A DNA stretch of 64,000 nt, from contig BTQL01000005.1 in the NCBI GenBank assembly GCA_036985855.1, forward strand, positions 1-64,000, read 5' to 3'. The first letter of the stretch is position 1, and the number at the start of each line of letters is the position of its first letter. Position numbers and translations under genes: made by a program. Of the stretch, positions 52,343-61,444 are shown in pieces. Under the pieces are notes generated by a model, which was not told the origin of the DNA, did not search any database, and saw only the letters and a program-made list of their open reading frames with translations. The DNA comes from B3-G11 sp036985855 (GTDB lineage Bacteria > Actinomycetota > Acidimicrobiia > Spongiisociales > UBA5794).

Positions 52343-52410
52343 TCCATCCAGTATCAAGTATCAGGTATGGGGTCTCCGGAAGTAGTGTGTCGGTAGCGAC
52401 GGAAGCATGA

Positions 52411-52626
52411 ATGACACCGAACAACCCAACATCTGATGACGGCCCTCCGACAGAGGAGATCTACATCGAGCTCCGCGAGCTGGAGGCCGCTGTTGGCACG
52501 GAAGGTGTCGGCCCGACCGCCGAACCCGCCCCGGTACTCGCCGACGACGATCCAACCGGCATCAAGGCTCGTATCGCTCGTCTGAGAGCCGTCTTGTCCG
52601 ACCGGGGTATCGAACCGCCCACCTGA
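52411..52626 (+). CDS. Small protein sharing a C-terminal helix motif with 15350-15763
   Basis: A 71-residue acidic protein, Pro-rich at the N terminus and in the middle. Its C terminus (IKARIARLRAVLSDRGIEPPT) closely resembles the tail of the 15350-15763 product (IKARIGVIKGTLIDRGVDIPE). It is divergent from dnaE2 across about 100 bases that hold the LexA box, so it might share SOS control. No function is recognised. Confidence 0.55.
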   Translation: MTPNNPTSDDGPPTEEIYIELRELEAAVGTEGVGPTAEPAPVLADDDPTGIKARIARLRAVLSDRGIEPPT

Positions 52627-52681
52627 ACCGAGACCGCCTTCACCGGTTCTCTCCGGGTTGGTTATGGCGTAGAGTGAGGCC

Positions 52682-53062
52682 ATGATCGAGTTCTCAGTGA
52701 GGCTTGCCAACAGACCGGGACAGCTTGCGGCGCTGACCCAGCTCTTTGCCGACGCGGGTGTCGACATCGAGGCTTTCGCTGCGGTCGCAGACGACGGCGA
52801 ATCGCATGTTCGGATCATCGTCGACGAGACAGCCAGAGCACGTCGCCTCCTCATGGATGCAGCGATCGACTTCGATGAGTGCGACATCCTCGACACGTTT
52901 GTTCCCCGGGGCAGCGGCGGGCTCGCCGCAATCGCATCGAGCCTTGCCCAGGCAGGCGTGAACATCAACTCGATGTACCTGCTGCACACCAACGCGGAGG
53001 GTTTCCATCTGGCGCTGACGGTATCGGATCCAGATCGTGCCAGCCAGGCTCTTGCTGGCTGA
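52682..53062 (+). CDS. Tandem ACT-domain protein
   Basis: A 126-residue protein made of two ACT domains. The first starts at MIEFSVRLANRPGQLAALTQ, the second at LDTFVPRGSGGLAAIASSLAQAGVNI. Stand-alone ACT proteins usually bind amino acids and regulate a partner enzyme. No partner is evident. It converges with dxs with a gap of 2 bases. Confidence 0.85.
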   Translation: MIEFSVRLANRPGQLAALTQLFADAGVDIEAFAAVADDGESHVRIIVDETARARRLLMDAAIDFDECDILDTFVPRGSGGLAAIASSLAQAGVNINSMYLLHTNAEGFHLALTVSDPDRASQALAG

Positions 53063-53064
53063 CC

Positions 53065-54906
53065 TCAGTTCTTGCTCAGGGCACGCCTCGTGGATGAGGC
53101 AATCCCTTCGGCATCGAGACCCAGCCGTTCCAGGATCACGTCGGGTTTCGCATGCTGGAAGTACTCGATAGGCACACCCAGCACCTCTACGCAAGCGGCG
53201 GACTCCATGTCGTCGAGTGCGAGCTGAATCGACGTACCGACACCGCCCTCACGGAATCCATCTTCGACACTTATCACAGCTTCGTGCGCGGCAGCGTCAC
53301 TGAGCATCACCTCATCGAGTGGCTTCACGATGCGTGGATCCCAAACTGTTGCTTCGATTCCCTCCTTGGCGAGCATCTCTGCGGCCTCGAGACATGCCTG
53401 AAGCATCTTGCCTGCACCTATGAGACACACGCGACCGTCACCGATCCTCGCTTTACGCGCTGCCAGACCAGTACCGACCTCGTCCTCGCTCGCCATCACA
53501 GCCCGTGTCTTGGGCCATCGAATAGAGACGGGGCCGTCGCACAGTTCGATCGCGTCATTGAGCATCACCTCGAGCTCCTGATAGGAAGAGGGCGCCATCA
53601 CGGTCATCCCCGGCACCTTCATGCACAGCACCATGTCGAGAACACCGTGGTGGGACGGTCCGTCATCCCCTGTGATGCCGGCACGGTCGAGGCAGAACAC
53701 GACATGCTGTCCGTGAAGCCCGACATCGAGGTTCACCTGGTCGATCGCGCGCGTGAGGAAGGTGGAATAGACAGCGACGACCGGAGTGAGACCCTCCATC
53801 GCCATTCCGGTGGCAGCGCCGACGGCGTGCTGCTCTGCGATTCCTACATCGAAGCATCGGCCGGGGAATCGATCAGCGAACGCGAGTACACCCGTCGAAT
53901 CGGGCATCGCAGCGGTGATCGCGACCAGTTTCGGGTGGAGCTCACCGAGCTTGACGAGGGTTTCGGCAAACGCGGCCGTGTAACTCCCAGACTCGATCGA
54001 CCCTGTGTCGTGCATGAGCTTTATGCTGTCATTCTCTGCCGGTGCATGGCCACGTCCCTTCTGCGTCAGAACATGGACGACGACAGGTCCCTCGAACTCT
54101 TTCGCGTTGTGGAGGGCCTGCTCGATAGTTGCGACATCGTGACCGTCGTACGGTCCGAGGTATCGAAGTCCGAGATCTTCGAAGAAGGGTGGAGGCTCCC
54201 ACATATCGCGGATCGCGGCCTTGGTCGCACTGATGCCGCGCCCGAGAATTCCACCGACCAATGGGGCGTTCTCAGCAAGCTTCTCGAGCTTCTTCTGCCG
54301 CCGCATATATATCGGGTTCGCCCGGATACGCATCAGACTCTCAGAGAGCTTGGAAACCGTCGGGGCGTAACTGCGGCCGTTGTCATTGAGCACGATCGTG
54401 ACGTCCCTGCCACTGTGGCCAAGGTTGTTCAGACCTTCGAAGGCCATGCCCCCTGTCATTGCTCCATCTCCGATGACCGCGACCACGTGGCCGTGGCCAT
54501 CACCGTCGTCCTGGAGCTCTCGCGCGGTCGCGATACCGTACGCGTAACTGAGGACCGTGCTGGCGTGGCTGTTCTCGATGACGTCGTGCTCTGACTCCGC
54601 TCGGCTCGGATAGCCGCTGAGGCCGCCCTCCTTGCGAAGTCGTTCGAATCCATCTCTCCGACCGGTGACGATCTTGTGCACATACGCCTGATGCCCGGTG
54701 TCCCACAAGATGACGTCCCGCGGAGACTCGAATACGCGATGAAGTGCAAGAGTCAGCTCGACGGCGCCGAGGTTCGAGCCAAGGTGCCCGCCATTCTGCT
54801 GGACCGCATCGACCATGAAATTGCGAATCTCAAGTGCGAGCACGTCGAGTTCGTCGTAATCCAGGCTGCGAACATCAGCCGGTCCGTCGATGTGCTCCAG
54901 ATACAT
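53065..54906 (-). CDS. dxs: 1-deoxy-D-xylulose-5-phosphate synthase
   Basis: Thiamine-diphosphate enzyme that condenses pyruvate and glyceraldehyde 3-phosphate at the start of the MEP isoprenoid pathway. The 613 residues show HLGSNLGAVELT, DTGHQAYVHKIVTGR, the ThDP motif GDGAMTGGMAFEGLNN ... NDN, the transketolase-like pyrimidine domain (FDVGIAEQHAVGAATG), DRAGITGDDGPSHHG, and the C-terminal domain. It is full length and intact. Confidence 0.96.
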   Translation of the reverse strand: MYLEHIDGPADVRSLDYDELDVLALEIRNFMVDAVQQNGGHLGSNLGAVELTLALHRVFESPRDVILWDTGHQAYVHKIVTGRRDGFERLRKEGGLSGYPSRAESEHDVIENSHASTVLSYAYGIATARELQDDGDGHGHVVAVIGDGAMTGGMAFEGLNNLGHSGRDVTIVLNDNGRSYAPTVSKLSESLMRIRANPIYMRRQKKLEKLAENAPLVGGILGRGISATKAAIRDMWEPPPFFEDLGLRYLGPYDGHDVATIEQALHNAKEFEGPVVVHVLTQKGRGHAPAENDSIKLMHDTGSIESGSYTAAFAETLVKLGELHPKLVAITAAMPDSTGVLAFADRFPGRCFDVGIAEQHAVGAATGMAMEGLTPVVAVYSTFLTRAIDQVNLDVGLHGQHVVFCLDRAGITGDDGPSHHGVLDMVLCMKVPGMTVMAPSSYQELEVMLNDAIELCDGPVSIRWPKTRAVMASEDEVGTGLAARKARIGDGRVCLIGAGKMLQACLEAAEMLAKEGIEATVWDPRIVKPLDEVMLSDAAAHEAVISVEDGFREGGVGTSIQLALDDMESAACVEVLGVPIEYFQHAKPDVILERLGLDAEGIASSTRRALSKN

Positions 54907-55050
54907 GGTCAGTAGATCTCCGTGGGGGCGCTCTATCGAAACGGTACCCGAATATGTTGCCGTGTGTCATCCGATGCGGACGTGCGCTCATCGAACGACC
55001 CTGCACAAAGGTACCCTTGTCCGGGAACCATCGATCACACCGGAGGTCAC

Positions 55051-55468
55051 ATGACGCTCGGATTCGGGCTTCTCTCAGCTCAACGCGTCGAGGGTGATCC
55101 CCGCGCGTGAGATATCGACGTTCCGATGGATCTACTACGGGACGATGTACCCGGGTTCCCACGCACAGATAGTCTCGAGCATGCGAAACCGGGTGTGGAG
55201 ATACTCAGACATGGAAGCGTCGGCGACACGCACAGGCATCGCTTCCGTTGCGCCACACGACGGCGCGAGCCTGGAGAAGATCTCGAGCCAGATCCTCGGC
55301 GGATCTTCCGAGCAGATCGTGGCAGATATCTCCACGATTCGCGAAAGGGCAGGTGTACCGATCGAATGGGTCGCCCGAAGCTACTTCCCGGATCTCTCCT
55401 ACAGCAGACAATTAGAGATCGCTGAGCAGCTCGCCGCAGAAGTGATGCCCTTCGTACCCGCGGGTTAG
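55051..55468 (+). pseudogene. Remnant of a luciferase-like (LLM class) flavin-dependent oxidoreductase
   Basis: An excellent ribosome site (CGGAGGTCAC) leads to an ATG at 55051 that encodes a typical family N terminus, MTLGFGLLSAQRVEGDPRA, then stops at TGA. Directly downstream in another frame (to 55468) is a family-like C terminus: STFRWIYYGTMYPGSHAQIV, SSEQIVADISTIRERAGV, and EQLAAEVMPFVPAG. About 200 central residues, including the flavin-binding barrel core, are missing, so this looks like an internal deletion with frame loss. The alternative is a real 124-residue protein starting at 55094 with a non-standard start. Confidence 0.6.
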
Positions 55469-56445
55469 ACCGCATCGACAGCGCTGAGTACCCACGCTAC
55501 TCCGTCGGCAGGGTCTTCGATTCCGATGTGCAGGTTCCATCCGCCGACTCGATCCCCCGGGTCCCACAACACCCATCGCAAGTCGGCGGCCTCATCCCCG
55601 AGTCCCGACACGTCCTCCGGTACGTCGTCGTAGCCGAGGAGCTCGAGAAGGACCCACCATGCCCCGACTCGGCCGGCCGGTGTGCCACGACGCCGACCAT
55701 GACCTCCGCCACTGGCGCCGGCCCATACCATGGCCTCGAGCGCGGTACTCAGGGAGACCTCGGTCATACGTACTCTGTGCGGGCCCAGCGTTCGGATTCC
55801 ATCCTCGATCGTCCCGACAACAGTCACAACCTCGGCTTTTCCGAGGGAATCCTCCCACCACGGCTTCACAAGATCCATGAGCATGTCTGAGACCTCGTCG
55901 TCATCGGTACGCTCCACAGGCTCGCCGAGATCCGTCCACGTCATTTCGATGTCGAATATGTCGTCCGGAAACGTCGCCCTGTCGGATGCGTACTTGGCCG
56001 TCGGATAGGCCGGCTCCCACAACTCCTGCGCGACGGGGATCTCGAGGATGCCACGATCGACCGCATCCTCGGGAACGGTGTCTCCGTGGATCGATCGCTC
56101 ATGTGCCGTCAACGCCCGAATTGTCGGGGACTCCAGGAACGGATCGAGCTCATTCCACGAATGGGACGACGCAGCAACCTCCCACAGCGGCCCAAGTGAG
56201 AAGCGACCTCGACCGTCCGTCATCACTGTTGCGGCGAGGTCCGCAGGGCCCTCGAGTGCAAGTCGATACTCAGCGAACTGAGAGACACCCCAAACCTGCT
56301 TGCCGCGAGTGACAGCCTCGTCGCAGCGGTCCCTGAGATCGATGAGCTCGGCCCAATCTCGACGAGAGCAGATGCCGTCGACCGCGCGAGTCAGACCGGC
56401 AAGATCGCTTCCTTCGATGAGGGGTGTGAGAGCGTCTTCGACCAT
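55465..56445 (-). CDS. Conserved-looking hypothetical protein
   Basis: A 326-residue soluble protein, acidic, rich in Trp (for example VKPWWEDSL, AGRVGAWWVLLELLGYDDVP, RWVLWDPGDRVGGWNLHIGIEDP). Its N-terminal third is predicted helical. No signal, membrane segment or catalytic motif is recognised. Codon use is like that of its neighbours. It precedes nothing in an obvious operon, lying between dxs and the tad cluster. Confidence 0.65.
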   Translation of the reverse strand: MVEDALTPLIEGSDLAGLTRAVDGICSRRDWAELIDLRDRCDEAVTRGKQVWGVSQFAEYRLALEGPADLAATVMTDGRGRFSLGPLWEVAASSHSWNELDPFLESPTIRALTAHERSIHGDTVPEDAVDRGILEIPVAQELWEPAYPTAKYASDRATFPDDIFDIEMTWTDLGEPVERTDDDEVSDMLMDLVKPWWEDSLGKAEVVTVVGTIEDGIRTLGPHRVRMTEVSLSTALEAMVWAGASGGGHGRRRGTPAGRVGAWWVLLELLGYDDVPEDVSGLGDEAADLRWVLWDPGDRVGGWNLHIGIEDPADGVAWVLSAVDAV

Positions 56446-56545
56446 ATCGAGAGATTACCGATGAACGACGACTGATGATCAACGGTCGATTCCCGCTTTC
56501 GGTTCACCACAAACGATCTGGGGTCGTCTCCGGGCGCAGCAAGCC

Positions 56546-56959
56546 CTATCCCGATTCCGGAGCTGCGCAGCCGGTAGCTCTCACGGTGATCTCTGATACT
56601 CCGATGAATGCGAGCGTCCGTGGTTGGTAGATATCGGCAACCGTCACACAGATCCTCGCGGGAGAGCTGTCCACGCTGATGATCTCGTCTCCGCTCCCCC
56701 ACATGGCGCCGACGCGTCGTGCCTCTGTCTCGGCAGCGGCCATGTCCAATGACAACACGGTGCCGTACACGCCGGGCGTCGATACAACTGCCGCAGCAGA
56801 CTCTGCTGCAAGATCGGCGACGGTCGCCACATCGCGGTATGCGGCTCCGAGCAGAGAGAGCTCGACGACAAGCGCCGACACCGCGAGCGCAACGAAGATC
56901 AGCCCGCCCGTCATCGGCAGCATGGTGCCCGATTCGTCGAACAACAACCTGTCGGTCAC
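56546..56959 (-). CDS. TadG/TadE-like pilus assembly protein
   Basis: A 137-residue protein with an N-terminal membrane segment (GTMLPMTGGLIFVALAVSALVV, in parts) and an extracytoplasmic remainder with Cys residues (ICVTVAD, ATGCAAPE). It matches small actinobacterial TadG-like proteins at the end of tad operons. It lacks the glutamate at position +5 of a prepilin site that its two neighbours have. The GTG start overlaps the upstream gene by 4 bases. Confidence 0.75.
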   Translation of the reverse strand: MTDRLLFDESGTMLPMTGGLIFVALAVSALVVELSLLGAAYRDVATVADLAAESAAAVVSTPGVYGTVLSLDMAAAETEARRVGAMWGSGDEIISVDSSPARICVTVADIYQPRTLAFIGVSEITVRATGCAAPESG

Positions 56960-57294
56960 GGTTCACTCCGATACCTGCTCACAGGCACTTCCACGGTGGA
57001 TCGAACCGTCCGGGTCAGCGTTGCTCCCCCGACCGCCACAAGCGTCACCTCCAGCGTCGCAGCGACCTCGACACTCGACCCACGATCCACGACAGACAGT
57101 TCAATCCCTTCGACGGCTTGGGGTCCTCCGCCGTGTCGGGCGATCCACGATGCATTGTCCCTGGCCGCAGCATGTACGGCGGCGTTGGCCTCTGTGAGTC
57201 TCACTGCCGTGGACATGACCGGCAGCACCATCATCACGACAGCGAAACCGACGACGATGATCTCCAAGAGGGCAATTCCGCGCTGCGATCTCAT
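56956..57294 (-). CDS. TadE-like minor pilin
   Basis: A 112-residue protein starting MRSQRGIALLEIIVVGFAV. The prepilin-like site is RG/IALLE, with Glu at +5 before a hydrophobic helix, as in Flp-type pseudopilins processed by TadV. Overlaps of 4 bases on both sides place it in the tad operon. Confidence 0.78.
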   Translation of the reverse strand: MRSQRGIALLEIIVVGFAVVMMVLPVMSTAVRLTEANAAVHAAARDNASWIARHGGGPQAVEGIELSVVDRGSSVEVAATLEVTLVAVGGATLTRTVRSTVEVPVSRYRSEP

Positions 57295-57689
57295 GGCGGA
57301 ACGACCCGCACCGCTGTTCGTTCGATCACCACGGTGATCGGGACGAAGTCGGGACCGGGAGGCACCCACCGAAACGAAACAACCGCACGCAACACAGTGG
57401 CGTCATCGGTGACTTCGACGGATATGTCTTCTGCACCGGGCACCACCGCTGAAAGGTCGCGCACGAGTCCAACCCTCACCGTCTCGACATCGAGATCTGC
57501 GATGACACCCTTGCGCAGACCAGCCTCGGCGGATGTTGCGGCCACGTTACGCGCCAGCGCCAGAAACCCGATCTGTACGATCAGAGCCAGCAGCAAGAAG
57601 AAGACGCCGATCGCGACGATCCCCTCGATCGTGTAGGACCCCGGCTCTAACCGAAGAACCCGCTGAACTGAAGGGCGACGTTGGACCAG
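57291..57689 (-). CDS. TadE-like minor pilin with unresolved start
   Basis: Recognised by PG/SYTIEGIVAIGVFFLLLAL, again with a possible prepilin cleavage after Gly and Glu at +5, followed by an extracytoplasmic domain ending ERTAVRVVPP. No ATG, GTG or TTG lies in frame between the Flp pilin stop and the membrane helix. The only reasonable candidate is CTG at 57689-57687, preceded by GGGAG and overlapping the pilin gene by 43 bases. That start gives 132 residues and a basic N terminus. The start remains unsure, and a sequence error is possible. Confidence 0.7.
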   Translation of the reverse strand: MVQRRPSVQRVLRLEPGSYTIEGIVAIGVFFLLLALIVQIGFLALARNVAATSAEAGLRKGVIADLDVETVRVGLVRDLSAVVPGAEDISVEVTDDATVLRAVVSFRWVPPGPDFVPITVVIERTAVRVVPP

Positions 57690-57802
57690 ATGTCTCCCGC
57701 CGTGCCGCGCACTTGGGGGAGTAGCAGCGCGATCACCAAGATCGCGATGGTCGCAAGACCGAGCCACTCGACTGTGGTTGCTCCTCGTTCGTTCTCGAAC
57801 AT
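57647..57802 (-). CDS. flp: Flp/Fap-type IVb pilin
   Basis: A 51-residue pilin. It starts MFENERGATTVEWLG, with cleavage expected after Gly7 (G/ATTVE, Glu at +5), then a single hydrophobic helix (LATIAILVIALLLPQV) and a short tail ending in FSGFFG, rich in Phe as in Flp pilins. A very strong ribosome site (AAGGAGGG) precedes the ATG at 57802, as expected for the major pilin subunit. It lies between tadC and the pseudopilins. Confidence 0.85.
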   Translation of the reverse strand: MFENERGATTVEWLGLATIAILVIALLLPQVRGTAGDIWSNVALQFSGFFG

Positions 57803-57829
57803 AGGTCATCCCTCCTTGGGATAGTAGAT

Positions 57830-58606
57830 TCACGGGGCACCGGCGAGAGTGCGGAGCCCCAGGAGTGTCGGGTAGATGAGAAAGACGAGAGCCGTAGGCA
57901 CCATGAGCGCCAGAACCGGCCCATAGGTCGCGATCGCCCGCCTACCGCTCTCGGTGGTCAGATCGCGTTCGAGGCCTGCCCGGTAGTCGACCGCAAGATC
58001 ACCGAGTGACGCGCCGAGCCGCCCGCCGGTCGTGTGAGCATGGCTCAGCGTTTCGTAGAGTCGAATGGCGTTCGGATGTGCCGTGACCCGTGACGCCTCG
58101 ACGAGTGCATCGGGCAGACCTTCCCCTGCCTCGAGTGCACCGATCACCTCCCGAAGTTCCTCCGCGGACACGCCGTTGGTTTCCTGGGACACTGCACGTA
58201 TCGACTCGACGATCGACTCTCCAGCAACGACGTGGAGCGACATCGCGTCTGCGATCACGGGCAATTCGAACCGCAGCCGACGGGCCCGCCGTTCCCTCAG
58301 GTTCGTTTGCCGCATCGACCAGAGCACCCAACCGGCGCCGGCCCCAAGAGTGGCCAACGCAATCGAAGAACGCGAACGTCCGGCCAGGAAGAGGTCGCCC
58401 TGGGCAACCAGAAGTCCAACGAATGCACCGCCGACGGCGGCCATCGATCCGCCAGCGGGGATCGACAGCGACCGTCGGCGTGTGTCCGATCCATCCGGGC
58501 GCACTACGAGATAGGGCTCGAGGGAGGCAGCCATCGTCGCTCGTTTCGTTGGAACGACGAGTAGATACACCCCACCGGCTGCAGCGAGGGCGAGCAACCA
58601 GATCAT
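57830..58606 (-). CDS. tadC: Tad secretion inner-membrane protein TadC
   Basis: Type II secretion F-domain protein of 258 residues that forms the membrane platform with TadB. Membrane helices lie near the N terminus (MIWLLALAAAGGVYLLVV), in the middle and at the C terminus (ALMVPTALVFLIYPTLLGL). The GspF core reads LRFELPVIADAMSLHVVAGESIVESIRAVSQE in segments. The ATG overlaps the tadB stop by 3 bases (ATGA). Confidence 0.88.
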   Translation of the reverse strand: MIWLLALAAAGGVYLLVVPTKRATMAASLEPYLVVRPDGSDTRRRSLSIPAGGSMAAVGGAFVGLLVAQGDLFLAGRSRSSIALATLGAGAGWVLWSMRQTNLRERRARRLRFELPVIADAMSLHVVAGESIVESIRAVSQETNGVSAEELREVIGALEAGEGLPDALVEASRVTAHPNAIRLYETLSHAHTTGGRLGASLGDLAVDYRAGLERDLTTESGRRAIATYGPVLALMVPTALVFLIYPTLLGLRTLAGAP

Positions 58607-59406
58607 GTGAAGAGCCTCGGCGCGGAACGCAAATTGCTGGCTCTCCTTGCGAGAATCCATCCGAGACCCGTCGCGACGAGTCCTGCTCCAACGATCGTCA
58701 TGCCTTCGACCGAGTCGAAGGCACCTGCCGCCTGGGGATTCGTCGCAATCGAGAGGGCAAGGAGCGCCCACGGCGCGACAAGAGCGACGGTTGCCGTCCA
58801 CCGCTGTTCGGTCAGAGCCGCGTCGTGGGCTTTTCGGAGTCTGATCTCATCTGTTATGGAGACACCGAGCGCAGCGAGTACGTCCCCGACCCGATAACCC
58901 CCCGTGCGCTGAGCGATGGCGGTAGTTGCGAGAACGCGGTCTGCGATCGGTTCCGCGAGATCCTTGCGCAGCTCCGCCAGAGCAGCAGCGAACCCACCAC
59001 CGTACGTGATCTCGTAACGTACCAAGTCTGCGTATCGCGAGAATTCGTGCCCGATACGGTCGGCTGCATCGACAAAGGCATCCGGAAGCGTTGCACCGGA
59101 CCCGACCGACGACCGCATGTGTGTGATGAAGTCCGGCCAACGATCCGTACGGGCTCGGAGCTGCTGCTCGATCCTCGACTGTTCCATGCGGGCGGGAATC
59201 GCCGAGCACAAGACACCGATGGCGATCGCCGGCATCGCCGTCCCCAGAAGCCCGAACGATACGATGGCGCCGCCGAACCCAGCTCCCAGCGCCCCGAGCA
59301 CGACCAGGGCTCGCACCTTCGGAATCCGGAACACCCCCGCCGGCACGTCGCCAACAACGAGAATCCAGACGGCACCCGCTGCGGCGAGTACAACGATTCC
59401 TCTCAT
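58603..59406 (-). CDS. tadB: Tad secretion inner-membrane protein TadB
   Basis: A 267-residue GspF-domain membrane protein partnered with TadC. The cytoplasmic core includes RWPDFITHMRSSVGSGATLPDAF and ELRKDLAEPIADRVL. Membrane helices are at the N terminus, at about 45-70, and near the C terminus. It is coupled by 4-base overlaps to tadA and tadC. Confidence 0.88.
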   Translation of the reverse strand: MRGIVVLAAAGAVWILVVGDVPAGVFRIPKVRALVVLGALGAGFGGAIVSFGLLGTAMPAIAIGVLCSAIPARMEQSRIEQQLRARTDRWPDFITHMRSSVGSGATLPDAFVDAADRIGHEFSRYADLVRYEITYGGGFAAALAELRKDLAEPIADRVLATTAIAQRTGGYRVGDVLAALGVSITDEIRLRKAHDAALTEQRWTATVALVAPWALLALSIATNPQAAGAFDSVEGMTIVGAGLVATGLGWILARRASNLRSAPRLFT

Positions 59407-60398
59407 TCAGTCCTCCCCACAACCGCGTTGAGTGAGGACCGGGACCAATCGAAGAGCGTCTCGACGGTGAAACGATCGGGATCCAGCTGTTCGGGCACGC
59501 GCAGTATCTCTTTTACATGTCTGCCGTTCGCGTCTCGTTTGAGGAATACAACGATGTCGACAACCGCTGCGACGGTCCTTCTCAGAAACGGGATCGAGAT
59601 GTTCTCGCCGGCGAGTACTCCGTACGAGACGAGTTTCTCGAGAGCGTCGCGCCCGGAGTTCGCGTGGATGGTCGCGATGCCTGAGCAACCCGCGTTGAGC
59701 GCCATGAGCATGTCCAGAGCTTCAGGTCCGCGCACCTCACCGACGACGATTCGGTCGGGTCGTTGTCGCAGCGCCTCCCGCACGAGATCTCGAAGGGTGA
59801 TCGCTGCCCCGCCATCGAGACCAGCCTCTCTGATCTGCATCTGTGTCATGTCGGGCAGATCGACATCGATCTCGAAGACCTCCTCACATGTGACAACCCT
59901 CCGATCGGGAGGCACCTCACGAAGAAGGCAGTTGACAAGCGTGGTCTTGCCGGCTCCCGGAGCTCCAGCGACCAGGATCGTTGCGTCCTGTTGCACGCTT
60001 CGCCGGAGGAACACGGCGGCCTCATCCGTCATCGTTCCCCTGTCAACGATGTCATCGAGGTCAGACGCCGTGACGACGAACTTTCGGATCTGGATGTTCA
60101 TCCGATTGGGGTGGGTCACGGGGGGTCCGGTGATGTGTACGCGACTCCCATCGGGGAGTTGGGCGGAAACGATCGGGTTCGCCTGGTCGACCCTCCTGCC
60201 GGTTCCGGCCAGCAGCTGATCCGCGATACGGCGTACCACCTTGGGCTCAACAACAACGTTGATGAGCTCCTTCACCCCATCGCGGACGATGAATGTCCTG
60301 TCTCCTCCGATCACGATGATCTCCTCGATCATCGGATCATCGAGGAGCTCGGCGAGGTAACCGAAACGAGCGGGGGACTCCGCATCCACAACAGTCAC
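59403..60398 (-). CDS. tadA: Tad pilus ATPase TadA (CpaF)
   Basis: Secretion ATPase powering Flp pilus assembly (and, in some species, retraction). The 331 residues carry Walker A GAPGAGKTTLVN, an acidic Asp-box region (VVTCEEVFEIDVDLPDMTQMQ), Walker B RIVVGEVRGPEALDML, and the His box GIATIHANSGRDALEKL, all intact. The GTG start at 60398 overlaps the tadZ stop (GTGA). Confidence 0.93.
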   Translation of the reverse strand: MTVVDAESPARFGYLAELLDDPMIEEIIVIGGDRTFIVRDGVKELINVVVEPKVVRRIADQLLAGTGRRVDQANPIVSAQLPDGSRVHITGPPVTHPNRMNIQIRKFVVTASDLDDIVDRGTMTDEAAVFLRRSVQQDATILVAGAPGAGKTTLVNCLLREVPPDRRVVTCEEVFEIDVDLPDMTQMQIREAGLDGGAAITLRDLVREALRQRPDRIVVGEVRGPEALDMLMALNAGCSGIATIHANSGRDALEKLVSYGVLAGENISIPFLRRTVAAVVDIVVFLKRDANGRHVKEILRVPEQLDPDRFTVETLFDWSRSSLNAVVGRTE

Positions 60399-61444
60399 AG
60401 CTGCGCCCCGAGCGCAGCTACCGCGCGGGTGAGACGCCTGTCCGGCATCTTTGCCGCGGCTGTTGCCCTCCGTACCTGCTTCAGTTCCGGTACGACAGCA
60501 GCAGGATCCAGCCCGGTCCACCGTCTCGCAGCCTCGACAATCTGCTTTCGATCTCGCGCTGCAACACGATTGAGTATCAGGCTTGGCTGGGGACCCATCC
60601 ACCGGGACGTGATCTGTGCCGCTCTGACCACTCCAACCGCAGAGGCATCCACGACGAACAGCGCGATATCGGCATCTTCCACGAGCTTCGTGTTCGAGCG
60701 AACCATCCCAACGTCCAGCACGACCTCATCGAACTGTGCTGCTGCAGCGTCGACGACACCACGCATCATCGCTTCGCGAAGCGGTTGCTCTCCTGGTCTG
60801 TGTGATCCCGTGATCACCGAGAACCCTCCGATACGGTGGAGACAGTCGGCATCGATCGTTCCATCAGCGCGTACGCCGTCGGCAGCGTCGGTGACATCGG
60901 GTCGGGGCGCTAGACCGAGCCTCACTGCCAAGGCTGGAGCCTCGAGATCGGCGTCGATGAGAACGACAGACTTCGCTTTCGTTCTGGCTCGGATCGACGC
61001 GTACGCAAGAGCGATCTCGGTGCACCCTGGAGCACCTTTCGGTCCAGTGACGGCAGTGACGATCCTCTTCGCCTTCGTTACAACACGATCGACTCGTGGC
61101 GCGACAAATCGAATGGCCTGCACGAGCGCAGCAACGTCGATGGAATCGGGAACAACCTCGCTCGCTCCTCCGCTCTCGAGCAGTCGTGCGGCCGGCACGT
61201 CCCCCTGCGGATGGACACCGATCACCCCGAAACCGAGGCGGCGCCATGTGGCTATCTGTCGCGGCGTCACCCAGGAAACCTCGCCTCCGGCAACGACAAC
61301 GTCGATCTCTTCTGCTCTGGATTCGATGTCCGAGGGCTGATACGCCCTCAGCACAACGCGGAGTGCGGCCGTGTCCCTGGCGTGTTGCACGAGTCCTGGT
61401 TCCCATTCACGTGCCGAGAGCACTGTCGCCACCCGGATCGTCAC
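60395..61444 (-). CDS. tadZ: TadZ/CpaE-like localisation ATPase with altered P-loop
   Basis: ParA/MinD-like protein that places the Tad machine in the cell. The 349 residues have an N-terminal receiver-like domain (about 1-115) and a ParA-like domain. The deviant Walker A reads GPKGAPGCTE at 134-143. The signature lysine (Lys136) is kept, but the P-loop lysine is Cys141, as in atypical TadZ proteins. VVLIDADLEAPALAVRLGL (A' motif) and VVLDVGMVRSNTK follow. Confidence 0.88.
   Translation of the reverse strand: MTIRVATVLSAREWEPGLVQHARDTAALRVVLRAYQPSDIESRAEEIDVVVAGGEVSWVTPRQIATWRRLGFGVIGVHPQGDVPAARLLESGGASEVVPDSIDVAALVQAIRFVAPRVDRVVTKAKRIVTAVTGPKGAPGCTEIALAYASIRARTKAKSVVLIDADLEAPALAVRLGLAPRPDVTDAADGVRADGTIDADCLHRIGGFSVITGSHRPGEQPLREAMMRGVVDAAAAQFDEVVLDVGMVRSNTKLVEDADIALFVVDASAVGVVRAAQITSRWMGPQPSLILNRVAARDRKQIVEAARRWTGLDPAAVVPELKQVRRATAAAKMPDRRLTRAVAALGAQL

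Noticed and set aside
53152..54594. A 480-residue open frame on the plus strand opposite dxs
   Set aside because: dxs on the minus strand has all its motifs intact; the antisense frame has no recognisable motif and biased composition.
58090..60219. A 709-residue open frame on the plus strand across tadC, tadB and tadA
   Set aside because: It is antisense to three genes with clear family motifs, has a composition rich in Arg, Ser and Pro typical of shadow frames in high-GC DNA, and shows no domain.
59763..61340. A 525-residue open frame on the plus strand opposite tadA and tadZ
   Set aside because: Antisense to two well-supported genes; no domain visible.
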